Notes under the pieces: generated by a model
Databases searched by the model: none
Told to the model about the DNA's origin: nothing
The model's input: the letters and a program-made list of their open reading frames with translations, nothing else
Translations under genes and position numbers: made by a program
DNA from: Zoogloea sp.
Lineage (GTDB): Bacteria; Pseudomonadota; Gammaproteobacteria; Burkholderiales; Rhodocyclaceae
Length of the DNA stretch: 64,000 nucleotides
Assembly: GCA_016720685.1 (NCBI GenBank)
Contig: JADKKC010000002.1
Span: 1-64,000 of the forward strand
Direction of reading: 5' to 3'
Shown here: one piece after another, positions 10,230 through 20,755 of the stretch
How the letters are laid out: each line of letters starts with the position of its first letter
Position numbering within the stretch: position 1 is the stretch's first letter

Positions 10230-10462
10230 CCCAGCCCTTTGATTCCCTTGCCGCCGTTCGGGCCGACCCAGAATGGTCGCGGATGATTTTGTAGGGGCGA
10301 CGTGTGGGGCGACTTCAGTCGCCCATCCGCGCGTTTAATCACAGGCAAGCCGTTGATCAGAGTCCGCGGGCGACTGAAGTCGCCCCCACAGTCTGCCGCG
10401 CCGCCGCTGCAAAAGGGACGGCTATCAACCCGGCTCTGCCTCTGCATTTCGACAAGTTGAAA
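10228..10462 (+). repeat. Dispersed palindromic repeat, copy 2
   Basis: Second copy, filling the sbcC-recC gap in the same orientation as copy 1. It starts AACCCAGCCCTTTGATTCCC and contains GGGGCGACTTCAGTCGCCC at 10306-10324 and the reverse-complement hairpin at 10368-10386. The 80 bp or so after the first hairpin are nearly identical to copy 1. The right-end GGCCGGGT sequence is missing. A shorter partial hairpin arm (GTAGGGGCGACG) precedes the first full one. Confidence 0.75.
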
Positions 10463-10510
10463 TACTCCCCACCCTTTGATTTACGGATTCATCCGCCTCA
10501 GGAGCCCGCC

Positions 10511-13500
10511 TTGACCTTACCTACCCTGCTCCCCGGCCTGATGCTTGTGCATGGCAACCATCCGGAATCCCTGCGCGATCTGCTGGTTGCGTGGGTTCGG
10601 CGCTATCCCCTGGCACCGCTCGAAACCGAAACCCTGCTGGTGCATAGCAACGGCGTGGCCCAATGGCTGCGTCTGGCGCTGGCCGAGGACATGGACGGCG
10701 AGACCGGCGGTGGCTGTGGAATCGCAGCCGGGCTGGACATGTCGCTGCCTTCCCGTTTCTTGTGGCAGGTGTATCGGGCCGTACTGGGGCGTGACGGGGT
10801 TCCCGAAACCTCGCCCTTCGACAAGCCCCTGCTGCTGTGGCGCCTGATGCGCCTGCTGCCGGACGTGATGGGCCAGCCGGCTTATGCGCCGCTGCGCCGC
10901 TTTCTGGCGCTGGATGCCGACCAGCGCAAGCGTTTCCAGCTGGCCGAGCGGCTGGCCGACCTGTTCGACCAGTACCAGGTGTATCGCGCCGACTGGCTGG
11001 CCGCATGGGCGGTGGGCGATGACGTGCTGATCCAGGCCAATGGCGAACGCCGCCCCCTGTCCGACGAACAGGGCTGGCAAGCCTGCCTGTGGCGGGCACT
11101 GCTGGCCGATGTGGCGGCAGCCGGCGGCAGTGCGCTGGCTAGTCAAGGCCGGGCGGCGGTGCATGAGGCCTTTCTGCGCCAGGTCGAGGCCTGGCCCGAG
11201 CGTGGCGCGGGCAGCGAACGTCCCGCTGGCTTGCCGCGCCGGGTGGTTGTGTTCGGCATCTCGGCGCTGCCGCGCCAGTCGCTGGAAGTGCTGGCCGCCC
11301 TGGCGCGCTGGACCCAGGTGCTGATGTGCGTGCACAACCCCTGCGAGCATTACTGGGCCGACATCGTCGCCAACAAGGATCTGCTGCGGGCCACCCATTC
11401 GCGCCAGCAGCGCCGGGCCGATTCAACCACCGAGATTTCCGAGGAAAACCTGCACCTCTTCGCCCACCCGCTGCTGGCCGCCTGGGGCAAGCAGGGGCGC
11501 GACTTCATCGGCCTGCTCGACGAACACGACAGCGACACGGCCCGCGCCAGCTATCTGCAGCATTTCGTGGAGATCCGCCAGCGCATCGACCTGTTCTCGC
11601 CTCACGGCCGGGACACCCTGCTCAATCAGTTGCAGGACGACATCCGCGACCTGCGTCCGCTCAGCCAGACGCTGACGGAATGGCCGGCGGTTGCGCCCGG
11701 CGATGACTCGATCCGCTTTCACATCGCCCACAGCGCCCAGCGCGAAGTCGAGGTGCTGCACGACCAGCTCCTCGCTGCCTTCAATGCCGACCCCAGCCTG
11801 CGCCCGCGCGACGTGATCGTGATGGTGCCGGACATCGACGCCTACGCGCCGCACATCCAGGCGGTGTTCGGTCTCATCGACAGCCGCGATCCGCGCTTCA
11901 TCCCGTTCAGCATCGCCGACCAGGGCGTGCGCCATCACGATCCGCTGGTCAACGCCCTCGGCAAGCTCCTCGACCTGCCTAACGGGCGTGTCGCCGTGAG
12001 CGATGTGCTCGACCTGCTCGAAGTGCCGGCCCTGCGCAGCCGCTTCGGCATTGCCGAAGACGCGCTGCCGCTGCTGCAACGCTGGATTCACGGCGCCAAG
12101 GTGCGCTGGGGCCTGCACGCCGAGCACCGCAAGAGCCTCGGCCTGCCCGACGCACCCGAAGGCAACACCTGGCTGTTCGGCCTGCGCCGGATGCTCCTCG
12201 GCTACGCGGTCGGCACCACCAGCGGCGCCTGGCACGCCATCGAGCCCTTCGATGAAATCGGTGGCCTCGACGCTGCGCTGCTCGGCCCCCTGGTGCAACT
12301 GCTCGAGCGGCTCGACACCACCTGGCGGACCTTCTCCAGCGACGCCGCACCGTTGGAGTGGAGCGCCCGCCTGCGTCAATTGATGGCCGACTTCTTCGCC
12401 CCTGAAGAGAGCGCCGACGCCTTCACGCTGCAGCGCCTCGACCTGGCCCTGGTGCGCTGGCAGGAAGCCTGCGCCGCGGCCCGCCTCGACAGCCCGCTGC
12501 CGCTGGCAGTGGTGGGCGAACACTGGCTGGCCCAGCTCGACGACAGCGGCCTGTCGCAACGCTTCTTTGCCGGCACGGTAACGTTTGCGACCCTCATGCC
12601 GATGCGCGCCATTCCGTTCCGCCAGGTTTGTCTGCTGGGCCTCAACGACGGGGACTACCCGCGCACCCGGGTGCCGATGGATTTCGACCTGATGGGCCGC
12701 GACTATCGCCCCGGCGACCGCTCGCGTCGCGAGGATGACCGCTACCTGTTCCTCGAGGCCCTGCTGTCGGCACGGCAAAAGCTGCTGATTTCGTGGGTCG
12801 GACGCAGCATCAACGACAACACCGTGCGGCCGCCCTCGGTGCTGGTCGGCCAACTGCGCGACCACCTGGCCGCCGGCTGGTGGCTGGCCGGACACGAAGG
12901 CAAGGAAGGCGCCCTGCTCCGCGCGCTGACCATCGAACATCGCCTGCAGCCCTTCAACCCCGACTATTTTCCGGTCAACGCAGCAGCCAGCCCGCTGTTC
13001 ACCTACGCCCACGAATGGCGCATGGCGGACGACCGGCCCGCAGGCGGCGCGCACCAGCTGGCCCCGCCGGGCCGCGGCGAGCCGCTGCGCATCGCCGAGC
13101 TGGCCGCCTTCCTGCGCGACCCGGTCAAGGCCTTCTTCCGCCAGCGCCTGCACGTGGATTTCGACATCGACGACCCGGCCAGCGAAGACCAGGAACCCTT
13201 CGACCTCGACGGCCTGCAAAAATGGAGCCTGTGGAACGAACTCATCACCCGCCAGGCCGAGGCGCTCAACGCCGGCCTGCCGCGGGAGGACGCCCTCGCC
13301 GCCACCCTTGAGCGTATCCAGCGCCGGGGCGAGCTGGCCGCCAAGGCGTTTGCCGACGTAATGATCAATGAACTGGCCAAGCCCATGGCGGACATGTTCG
13401 AGCGTTACGCAACAGGCCTCGCCGAATGGCCCCACGAGGCGCCTCACGACGAGCCGGTGAGCCACACCCACCCGGCCACCGGCCTAAGCATCGACGACCG

Positions 13501-14032
13501 GCTGCACGACCTGCGCCTGAATGAAGACGGGCAGCGCGGCCGGGTGGTGCTGGAGCCCAGCGACGCCTTGAAGAACCACAAATATCAGCGCCACCACCTC
13601 ATCAAACATTGGCTGGTGCACCTGGCCGGCCACCTGGGCGGCCAGCCGCTGACCACGCTGATCGTCAGCAAGGCCGGCAATGTGCGCTTCGAGCCCCTTG
13701 AACCCGATGAGGCGCGGGCCCAGGTAGACACCCTGCTGGCCGCCTGGCAGGACGGCATGGGCCGTCCGCTGCCGCTGGCGATCAAGACCGCCTTTGCGTG
13801 GCTCGATGGCTCGACCAGCGCCAAGTCCGTCTACGAAGGCGGCTACAAGCTCACTGGCGAAGTCCAGTCCAGCCCCTACTTGCGGCGCGCCTGGCCCGAC
13901 TTCGAGACACTGACCGGGGATGGCGAGTTCGCCCGCCTGACCGACAGCCTGCTGCGCCCGCTCTTTACCGCCACTTTTGCCGAATCCCCCCGCAAGCGCA
14001 AAGCTGCGGCTACCGCCGGAGAGCAGGCATGA
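10511..14032 (+). CDS. recC: Exodeoxyribonuclease V gamma subunit RecC
   Basis: A 1173-residue RecC, the Chi-recognition and scaffold subunit of the RecBCD helicase-nuclease. It is a catalytically dead helicase/nuclease fold. Recognisable blocks include LVHSNGVAQWLRLALAEDMD near the start, PSRFLWQVYRAVLG, MRAIPFRQVCLLGLNDGDYP followed by TRVPMDFDLM, and the ISWVGRSINDN stretch. The start is a TTG at 10511, set by AGGAG 6 nt upstream and by the conserved LPGLMLVHGNHPESL. Reading further upstream would translate the repeat element. It overlaps recB by 4 nt (ATGA). Confidence 0.93.
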   Translation: MTLPTLLPGLMLVHGNHPESLRDLLVAWVRRYPLAPLETETLLVHSNGVAQWLRLALAEDMDGETGGGCGIAAGLDMSLPSRFLWQVYRAVLGRDGVPETSPFDKPLLLWRLMRLLPDVMGQPAYAPLRRFLALDADQRKRFQLAERLADLFDQYQVYRADWLAAWAVGDDVLIQANGERRPLSDEQGWQACLWRALLADVAAAGGSALASQGRAAVHEAFLRQVEAWPERGAGSERPAGLPRRVVVFGISALPRQSLEVLAALARWTQVLMCVHNPCEHYWADIVANKDLLRATHSRQQRRADSTTEISEENLHLFAHPLLAAWGKQGRDFIGLLDEHDSDTARASYLQHFVEIRQRIDLFSPHGRDTLLNQLQDDIRDLRPLSQTLTEWPAVAPGDDSIRFHIAHSAQREVEVLHDQLLAAFNADPSLRPRDVIVMVPDIDAYAPHIQAVFGLIDSRDPRFIPFSIADQGVRHHDPLVNALGKLLDLPNGRVAVSDVLDLLEVPALRSRFGIAEDALPLLQRWIHGAKVRWGLHAEHRKSLGLPDAPEGNTWLFGLRRMLLGYAVGTTSGAWHAIEPFDEIGGLDAALLGPLVQLLERLDTTWRTFSSDAAPLEWSARLRQLMADFFAPEESADAFTLQRLDLALVRWQEACAAARLDSPLPLAVVGEHWLAQLDDSGLSQRFFAGTVTFATLMPMRAIPFRQVCLLGLNDGDYPRTRVPMDFDLMGRDYRPGDRSRREDDRYLFLEALLSARQKLLISWVGRSINDNTVRPPSVLVGQLRDHLAAGWWLAGHEGKEGALLRALTIEHRLQPFNPDYFPVNAAASPLFTYAHEWRMADDRPAGGAHQLAPPGRGEPLRIAELAAFLRDPVKAFFRQRLHVDFDIDDPASEDQEPFDLDGLQKWSLWNELITRQAEALNAGLPREDALAATLERIQRRGELAAKAFADVMINELAKPMADMFERYATGLAEWPHEAPHDEPVSHTHPATGLSIDDRLHDLRLNEDGQRGRVVLEPSDALKNHKYQRHHLIKHWLVHLAGHLGGQPLTTLIVSKAGNVRFEPLEPDEARAQVDTLLAAWQDGMGRPLPLAIKTAFAWLDGSTSAKSVYEGGYKLTGEVQSSPYLRRAWPDFETLTGDGEFARLTDSLLRPLFTATFAESPRKRKAAATAGEQA

Positions 14033-17000
14033 CCCCGACCTCCCCGCTCCAACCTCTCTTGATCCGCTGCGTTTCCCGCTGTCTGGCAGCCGCCTCATCG
14101 AGGCCAGCGCCGGTACCGGCAAGACCTTCACGATCGCCGCCCTCTACCTGCGCCTGGTCCTGGGCCATGGTGAAGATGAGACCGGCTTCTCCAGGGCCTT
14201 GACGCCGCCGGAGATCCTCGTCGTCACCTTCACCGACGCTGCCACCAAAGAGTTGCGTGACCGCATCCGCGCCCGGCTCGCCCAGGCAGCAACCTACTTC
14301 CGTGCCGATCCGCCCGGGCCCGACGCCGACGAACTGCTCCAGAAGCTGCGCGCCGACTACCCTCCGGAGCGCTGGGGAGCCTGCGCCCGCAAGCTGCAAC
14401 TGGCTGCCGAATGGATGGACGAAGCCGCCGTGTCCACCATCCATGGCTGGTGCAACCGCATGCTGCGCGAGCACGCCTTCGACAGCGACAGCCTGTTCAC
14501 CCAACGCCTCGAAACCGACCAGGACGAACTGCTCGCCGAAGTCGTGCGCGACTACTGGCGCAGCTTCATGTACCCGCTGCACGCCGACGGTGCCCGCCAG
14601 GTGCGGGGCTGGTGGAGTTCGCCGGAGGCCCTGCAGAAGGTGCTTACAGGCCTGATCAAACACACTGATCTGCTGGCGGCCAGCGCCGTTCCGACGGCGG
14701 CAATCGAAGCCGCAACACAGGAGCAACAGCGCGTGTTGGCGGCACTCAAGGCGCCGTGGGCCAAGTGGCTCGACGAACTTCAAGCCTTGCTGGATGCGGC
14801 CCGCGACAAGAAGGCGTTCAACGGCACCAAGCTCAAGAAGAACAACTACGACAGCTGGCTGCAGCTTCTCGCCGCCTGGCGTGACGACCCGGAACAGGTC
14901 TCGCCGGGCCTCTCCGAAGCCGCCTGGACGCGGCTCACCCCGACGGGGCTGGCCGAGGTCTGGAAGCCCGACTTTCCCGCGCCGCAGCACCCCGCGCTGG
15001 ATGCGATCGCGGCGATGCGCGCCACCCTCGAGGCGCTCCCCGACGCCCGCCTCGACATCCTGCGCCATGCCGCCCAATGGGTTGCCGCCCGCTTTGCAGA
15101 AGAACAGGCACGCCGCGCCCAGATGGGTTTCAACGACCTGCTCACCCGTCTCGACGCAGCGCTTGGCGGCCCCAATGGCGCGCGCCTGGCCGAGGTGATC
15201 CGAACTCAGTTTCCGGTGGCGCTGATCGACGAATTCCAGGACACCGACGCGATCCAGTACCGCATCTTCGACGCCATCTATCGGGTCGAAGCCAACGATC
15301 AGGCGACCGCGCTGGTCCTCATCGGCGACCCCAAGCAGGCCATCTATGCCTTCCGCGGGGCCGATATCTACACCTACCTGGCGGCTCGCACTGCCACCGC
15401 CGGCAGGCTGTACACCCTGAGCCGCAACTTCCGCTCGACCCACGCCATGGTCAGCGCCGCCAACCGCTGCTTCCAGCTCGCCGAAGACCTGAAAGAAAGC
15501 CAGGGCGCCTTCCTGTTCCGCAGCGCGGCGGGCAACCCGGTCCCGTTCTTCCCCGCCGATGCCAACGGGCGCAAGGATCAGCTCCAGGCCGGTGGCCAGC
15601 CGCTGCCAGCCCTGAACATCTGGCGCCTGCCGCCACCCGACGACGGCAAACCCATGTCCAAGACCGCTTACCTCGAGGCCATGGCCGAGGTGTGCGCCAG
15701 CGAGATGGTGCGCCTTCTCAACCTGGGCCAGCTCGGCGCAGCCGGCTTTGCCGGCGAGAAAGGTCTCGTTGCCCTGCGGCAGGCCGATCTGGCCGTGCTG
15801 GTGAATAACCGCAGCGAGGCCGACGCCATCCGGGGCGCCCTGTCGAGCCGGGGGGTGCGCAGCGTCTATCTGTCGGAAAAGGATTCCGTCTTCCAGCGCC
15901 CCGAAGCCTTCGAGCTGCAGTTGTGGCTTGCTGCCTGTGCCGAGCCGGACGATGGCCGTGCCCTGCGCGCGGCGCTCGCCACCCAGACCCTCGGCCTCGA
16001 CTGGGCCAGCCTCGATTGCCTCAACCACGACGAGATCGCCTGGGACAACTACGTGCTGCAGTTCCGCGCCTACCGGGAATGCTGGCGCCGTCAGGGCGTG
16101 CTGCCGATGCTGCGCCGCCTGCTCAACGATTTCCGCGTTCCGGCCCGGCTGCTGGCCGCCGGTGGCAGCGGCGAGCGCAGCCTGACCGACGTGCTGCATC
16201 TGGCCGAACTGCTCCAGCAGGCCAGCAGCCTGCTCGACGGCGAACACGCCCTGATCCGCCACCTGGCCGAGCAGCGCCGTGACGAAACCAGCGGCGGCGA
16301 CGCCCGCCAGATGCGCCTTGAAAGCGACGCCGACCTGGTGAAGGTGGTCACCATCCACAAGTCCAAGGGCCTCGAATACCCGCTGGTCTTCCTGCCCTTT
16401 GCCTGCGCGTTTCGCGCCACCAAACCCACCGACCTGCCGCTCAAATGGCACGACGAGCAGGGCCGGCTCAAGCTCGCCCTCACCGCCGACGACGCGCTGC
16501 TGGCCCTGGTCGACCGTGAGCGCCTGGGCGAGGACCTGCGCAAGTTTTACGTCGCCCTGACCCGCGCCCGCTACGCCACCTGGATCGGCGCAGCGCCGGT
16601 CGACAATCTGGAAAACAGCGCCTTTGGCTACCTGATCGGCCATCAGCTTCACGCCGGCATCGACGCCCTGGCCGCGGGCTGCCCCGACATCGCCGTCATC
16701 GACACGCCGGCGAGCAGCCCGGACACCTATGCCGCCCACGCGCAGCACCAGATCGAAGGCCCGGCGCGCAGCCCGAGCCGCGCCGTCCGCGAGCACTGGT
16801 GGATCGCCAGCTACTCGGCGCTGCACACCGCCGCGGCGGATGGCAGCGCCGAGACGCCCGGCGAAGACATCTTCCGCGAAGCCGCCACCGCCGAACGGCT
16901 CACCCAGCTCGCCGCCCCGCTGGTGCCCGACACACCGCCGGGCGACACCGGCAGGGCTTCGGTCGGCTTGCTGCATGACTTTCCCCGCGGTGCGGCAGTC

Positions 17001-17707
17001 GGCACCTTTCTGCATGAAATCCTCGAATGGGCCGGCGGCCAGGGGTTTGGCCGCATCGCCGACGCCCCGGCCCTGCTGCGGGACGCCGTCGCCCGGCGCT
17101 GCGCGGTGCGCGGCTGGGAGCGCTGGATCGACCCGCTGTGCGCCTGGCTGCAGGATTTCCTGCGGCAGCCGCTCGGTTCGGCCGACGAGCCGGGCTTTGC
17201 CCTCGCCGATCTCGACACCTGGGTGGTCGAGATGGAGTTCTGGGTTGCGGTGCATGACGTGGACCTCGCCGCCCTCGATGCTCTCGTCTGCCGCCACACC
17301 CTCGGCGGCGCCGAACGCCCGCCGCTCAAGGCCGGTCAGCTCAACGGCATGCTCAAGGGCTTCATCGACCTGGTCGTCGAACACGACGGGCGTTATTACG
17401 TCATCGACTACAAGTCCAACTGGCTCGGCCCCGACGATGCGGCCTACACCGCTGCCGCCATGGCGCAGGAAATCCTCGCCAAGCGCTACGAGCTGCAATA
17501 CGTGCTCTATCTGCTGGCCCTCCACCGCCTGCTCAAGCTGCGCCTGCCCGATTACGACTACGAACGCACATGGGCGGCGCCCTGTATCTCTTCCTGCGCG
17601 GCAGCCAGGCGCCCACCCGGGGCATCCACGCCGAGCGTCCGCCGCGGGCGCTGATCGAAGCCCTCGACCACCTGTTTGCCCACCGCGCCGCCACGGAGGC
17701 CGCATGA
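14029..17707 (+). CDS. recB: Exodeoxyribonuclease V beta subunit RecB, frame broken at both ends
   Basis: UvrD-like 3'-5' helicase plus C-terminal nuclease of RecBCD. Walker A EASAGTGKTFTIAALYLRL, Walker B ALIDEFQDTD, VLIGDPKQAIYAFRGADIYT, the helicase motif VVTIHKSKGLEYPLVFLP, and the nuclease core YYVIDYKSNWLG are intact. The ATG at 14029 overlaps the recC stop and has GGAGAGCAGGC upstream. Its frame must gain one base near 14054 (AACCTCT) to reach the conserved LDPLRFPLSGSRLIEASAG. A second break near 17569 needs one extra C (CGCACATGG) to give GGALYLFLRGSQAP, stopping at 17707 on the recD ATG. With both fixed the protein is 1226 residues, normal for RecB. Without them the far C-terminus is scrambled. 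Confidence 0.9.
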
Positions 17708-19797
17708 ATCCCGCCTTTTTCGTCGACGACAAAGCCATGCTGGCCCTCCTCGAGCGCTGGTCCCAGCACGGCTGGCTGCGCGCCCTCGACGCGGCCTTTG
17801 CATCCTTCCTGGTGCGTGAGGTAAGCGACGCGCCGCCGCTGCTGATCCTCGCCGCCGCGCTGGCCAGCCATCAACTGGGGCGCGGCCATGCCTGCCTCGA
17901 CCTGGCGCTCACCCTGCAAGACCCCGGCTTCGCCCTGTCGCTGCCGCCCGAGGGCGCGGACAGCGCCGCCGAACCGCTGCCCCTGCCGGCCGCGGTGCTC
18001 GACGGCGTCAGCCTGGCCGACTGGCAGCAAGCGCTGCAGCATCCGCAACTGGTGAGCAGCGACGACGGGGAAACACCGCTGGTGTTCGTGGGCAACCGGC
18101 TCTATCTGCGCCGCTACTGGCAATACGAACAATCGGTGCGGGCCGGCATCGACGCCCGCCTGGCGGCACCGCCCGCCTTGCCTGAAGCCGCCCTCCGCAG
18201 CGTGCTCGGGGTGCTCTTTCCCCCGGCCGCAGGGGCGCCCGCCCCCGACTGGCAGAAGCTCGCCTGCGCGCTGGCCGCGCGGAGTGCCTTCGCCATCGTC
18301 ACCGGCGGCCCCGGCACCGGCAAGACCACCACCGTGGTGCGCCTGCTCGCGGTGCTGCAGGCCCTGGCCATCGCCAGCCCCGCGGCCCGTGCCCTGCGCA
18401 TCCGCCTGGCGGCGCCCACCGGCAAGGCCGCCGCGCGTCTCAACGAATCCATCGCCGGCGCCGTCGCCGACCTGATATTGGCGGGGCTGCCCGATGGCGA
18501 GGCTGTCCGGGAGGCCATTCCCGTCGAGGTGACGACCCTCCACCGCCTGCTCGGCAGCCGCCCGGACACCCGCCACTTCCGCCACCACGCCGGCAACCCG
18601 CTGCCGGTGGACGTGCTGGTGGTGGACGAAGCCTCGATGGTCGACCTGGAGATGATGGCCGCCGTACTGGCCGCGCTACCGCCCGGCGCCCGTCTCGTCC
18701 TGCTCGGCGACAAGGATCAGCTCGCTTCGGTCGAGGCCGGGGCGGTGCTCGGCGAGCTGTGCCGGCGGGCCCAGCAGGGCCACTACACCCCCGACACCGC
18801 CGCCTGGCTGGCCGAGCTCACCGGCGAGCAGGTCGGCACGGAACTGATTGACCCGGCCGGCCAGCCCATCGACCAGGCCGTGGCGATGCTGCGCCACAGT
18901 TACCGCTTCGGCGGCGACAGCGGCATCGGGCAGCTCGCCGCCGCGGTGAATGCCGGCAGCGTCGAGGGCGTGCGCCGAACCCTGGCCCACGGCCACGCCG
19001 ACCTGACCCGCCTGACGCTGGCCAGCGAAGGTGAAGGTGCCCTGCGGCGTCTTGTCATCGACGGAGGCCCCCGCGAAAGCGCCCGCAAGGACGGCCCGCT
19101 TGGCTATCGCCATTACCTGGAGGCCGTGCGCACGCTGCGTCCGCCCGCCGGCACCGACCAGGCCGGCATCGACGACTGGGCCCGCCAGGTGCTCGCCGCC
19201 CACGGCCAGTTCCAGCTGCTGTGCGCCCTGCGTCGCGGGCAATGGGGCGTCGAAGGCCTCAACCAGCGCATCGCCGGCTGGCTGCGCGAAGCCGGCCTGA
19301 TCGGCACCGCAGAAGGCTGGTACGCCGGCCGCCCGGTGCTCGTCACCCGCAACGACTACGGGCTCGGGCTGATGAACGGCGACATCGGCATCACCCTGGC
19401 CTTACCGGCGCCCGACGGCGACGGCCCGCTGCGGGTGGCCTTTCCGGCCGGAGATGGCAACAGCGGCATCAAGTGGGTCCAGCCCAGCCGCCTGCAGGCC
19501 ATCGAAACGGTGTATGCGCTGACGGTGCATAAATCCCAGGGCTCCGAATTCACCCACACCGCCCTGGTCCTGCCGGAACGCCTCAACCCCATCCTGACCC
19601 GTGAGCTGGTCTACACCGGCATCACCCGCGCCAAACGCTGGTTCAGCCTGGTAGAAGGCGGCAGCGCTGCGGTGCTGGAGCAGGCGGTGCAGCGCAGGGT
19701 GTTGAGGGTGAGTGGGTTGATGGAGGGTGCGCAGCTAGCCGCCTGCCCCGCTCGAGAAAAGCCTCTTGCCCCAGACGACGCGCTCCGCCTTCGATAG
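17704..19797 (+). CDS. recD: Exodeoxyribonuclease V alpha subunit RecD
   Basis: A 697-residue superfamily 1B 5'-3' helicase subunit of RecBCD. Visible motifs are Walker A VTGGPGTGKTTTVVRLLAV, the APTGKAAARLNESI segment, Walker B VLVVDEASMVDLEMM, LVLLGDKDQLASVEAGAVLG and the C-terminal YALTVHKSQGSEFTHTALVL with LVYTGITRAK. The ATG at 17704 overlaps the recB stop. Its last 63 bp overlap the end of the convergent RES toxin gene. The order recC-recB-recD with 4-nt overlaps indicates one coupled operon. Confidence 0.95.
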   Translation: MNPAFFVDDKAMLALLERWSQHGWLRALDAAFASFLVREVSDAPPLLILAAALASHQLGRGHACLDLALTLQDPGFALSLPPEGADSAAEPLPLPAAVLDGVSLADWQQALQHPQLVSSDDGETPLVFVGNRLYLRRYWQYEQSVRAGIDARLAAPPALPEAALRSVLGVLFPPAAGAPAPDWQKLACALAARSAFAIVTGGPGTGKTTTVVRLLAVLQALAIASPAARALRIRLAAPTGKAAARLNESIAGAVADLILAGLPDGEAVREAIPVEVTTLHRLLGSRPDTRHFRHHAGNPLPVDVLVVDEASMVDLEMMAAVLAALPPGARLVLLGDKDQLASVEAGAVLGELCRRAQQGHYTPDTAAWLAELTGEQVGTELIDPAGQPIDQAVAMLRHSYRFGGDSGIGQLAAAVNAGSVEGVRRTLAHGHADLTRLTLASEGEGALRRLVIDGGPRESARKDGPLGYRHYLEAVRTLRPPAGTDQAGIDDWARQVLAAHGQFQLLCALRRGQWGVEGLNQRIAGWLREAGLIGTAEGWYAGRPVLVTRNDYGLGLMNGDIGITLALPAPDGDGPLRVAFPAGDGNSGIKWVQPSRLQAIETVYALTVHKSQGSEFTHTALVLPERLNPILTRELVYTGITRAKRWFSLVEGGSAAVLEQAVQRRVLRVSGLMEGAQLAACPAREKPLAPDDALRLR

Positions 19798-20205
19798 CGT
19801 GATTCGTGCTGCCTGGGGATGAGAGGGATTGACCAGCGCGTTCCATTCCAGTCTCGCCACCACCGAGGGCACAAGCAGGATCGCGCTGCGCATCCCACTC
19901 AGCCATTGATCGCCGAAGCGCCTGGCCGAGGTGGTGTTCTCGGCATCCCAGGCCTCTGCTAGCGAGGTGGCGTCGTAGCGCTCGACCGATACACTTTCCG
20001 GCACCTCGGCGATCACGTAGCGGTGCGTCGTCGGCACCCGACCGATGCCGGAATGGGCCAGGATTTCGAGCATCGCACCCCCGTAGCTCAGCGAGGCGTA
20101 GATGACTTGACGTCCCGGACTGCTCCAGCGGCCGCCGATCAAGGCGGCGCCGGTGCCATCCCAGAGCGGGTGCCGCTCGTCACCGATCCGGTACAGCTGC
20201 ATCAC
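19735..20205 (-). CDS. RES-domain toxin (NAD-degrading toxin family)
   Basis: A 156-residue protein of the RES family, toxins of type II systems whose studied members consume NAD+. The family hallmark residues are visible: an early Arg in LYRIGDERHPLWDG, the GGRWSSPGRQVIYASLSYGGAMLEIL block carrying the key Glu, and a later Ser in RSAILLVPSVV. It starts 4 nt after the stop of the antitoxin gene, in the usual antitoxin-then-toxin order. It overlaps the 3' end of recD tail to tail by 63 bp. Activity is assigned from the family only. Confidence 0.85.
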   Translation of the reverse strand: MMQLYRIGDERHPLWDGTGAALIGGRWSSPGRQVIYASLSYGGAMLEILAHSGIGRVPTTHRYVIAEVPESVSVERYDATSLAEAWDAENTTSARRFGDQWLSGMRSAILLVPSVVARLEWNALVNPSHPQAARITLSKAERVVWGKRLFSSGAGG

Positions 20206-20209
20206 TGCA

Positions 20210-20638
20210 TCAGGCGGCGATCCCGTAGAAGAGCCGCCACAGCAGCTCCTCGACGCGACGGGCGCCCAGCTCGGTCAGGGACACCTCCAGCGGGCTGCGC
20301 CCCTGGAGCATCGCGTGGGGCGTCGTCAGGAATACCCGCGCATCCTCCTCGGAATTCCAGACATAGGCTGCGGTGGCAAAGACGCGGGCAAGACGCTCGG
20401 CCCGTCCCGACTCCTCCGCGGAAAGCGTCTCCCGCCGCCGCTTGTAGGTCGCCTCCGGAATGATGCGGTACAGCAGCTGCCGGCGCTCTTCGGCGCTCAC
20501 GTAGATTTGGTCGATGCTGGCTTTCAACGCACCCTTCGGGAGCCCCCTGGCAACCATCTCATCGAGCTCGGCGAAGGAGTGAGGAAGCGGCGCCAACGCC
20601 ATGACCGCGGCGATCCTTTCTGGACTGACAAGCAGCAT
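20210..20638 (-). CDS. RES-partner antitoxin (Xre/MbcA/ParS family)
   Basis: A 142-residue antitoxin of the Xre/MbcA/ParS group. The N-terminal half is a helical DNA-binding region (IDQIYVSAEERRQLLYRIIP, then a KRRRETLSAEES helix). The C-terminal half is the toxin-binding domain, with RVFATAAYVWNSEEDARVFL, the TPHAMLQGRSPLEVSLTE block and RRVEELLWRLFYGIAA. It should neutralise the adjacent RES toxin and repress its own promoter. A perfect inverted repeat lies just upstream at 20661-20684. Confidence 0.85.
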   Translation of the reverse strand: MLLVSPERIAAVMALAPLPHSFAELDEMVARGLPKGALKASIDQIYVSAEERRQLLYRIIPEATYKRRRETLSAEESGRAERLARVFATAAYVWNSEEDARVFLTTPHAMLQGRSPLEVSLTELGARRVEELLWRLFYGIAA

Positions 20639-20660
20639 GGTGGCGGCTCCCGAACAATCA

Positions 20661-20684
20661 TTTGATACTCGATATTATATCAAA
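20661..20684. promoter_or_regulatory. Probable autoregulatory operator of the RES/Xre pair
   Basis: TTTGATA at 20661-20667 and TATCAAA at 20678-20684 form a perfect inverted repeat with a 10-nt spacer, 23 bp upstream of the antitoxin start. The stretch is far more AT-rich than its surroundings and contains TATTATAT, so it likely also holds the promoter. Confidence 0.5.
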
Positions 20685-20755
20685 CGATACCGATCAACAA
20701 ACGATCAGCCAAGAGCGAGGGGCCGCCAGCCCGCCTGAACGCCGGACTCAACATT

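Noticed and set aside
13977..14028. TTG start at 13977 for recB
   Set aside because: It has no ribosome site and would add unconserved residues. ATG 14029 overlaps the recC stop and fits the family once one base is restored.
14010..17738. A 1242-codon open frame antisense to recB
   Set aside because: It mirrors recB codons in GC-rich DNA. The sense strand has all RecB motifs and the antisense translation resembles no protein.
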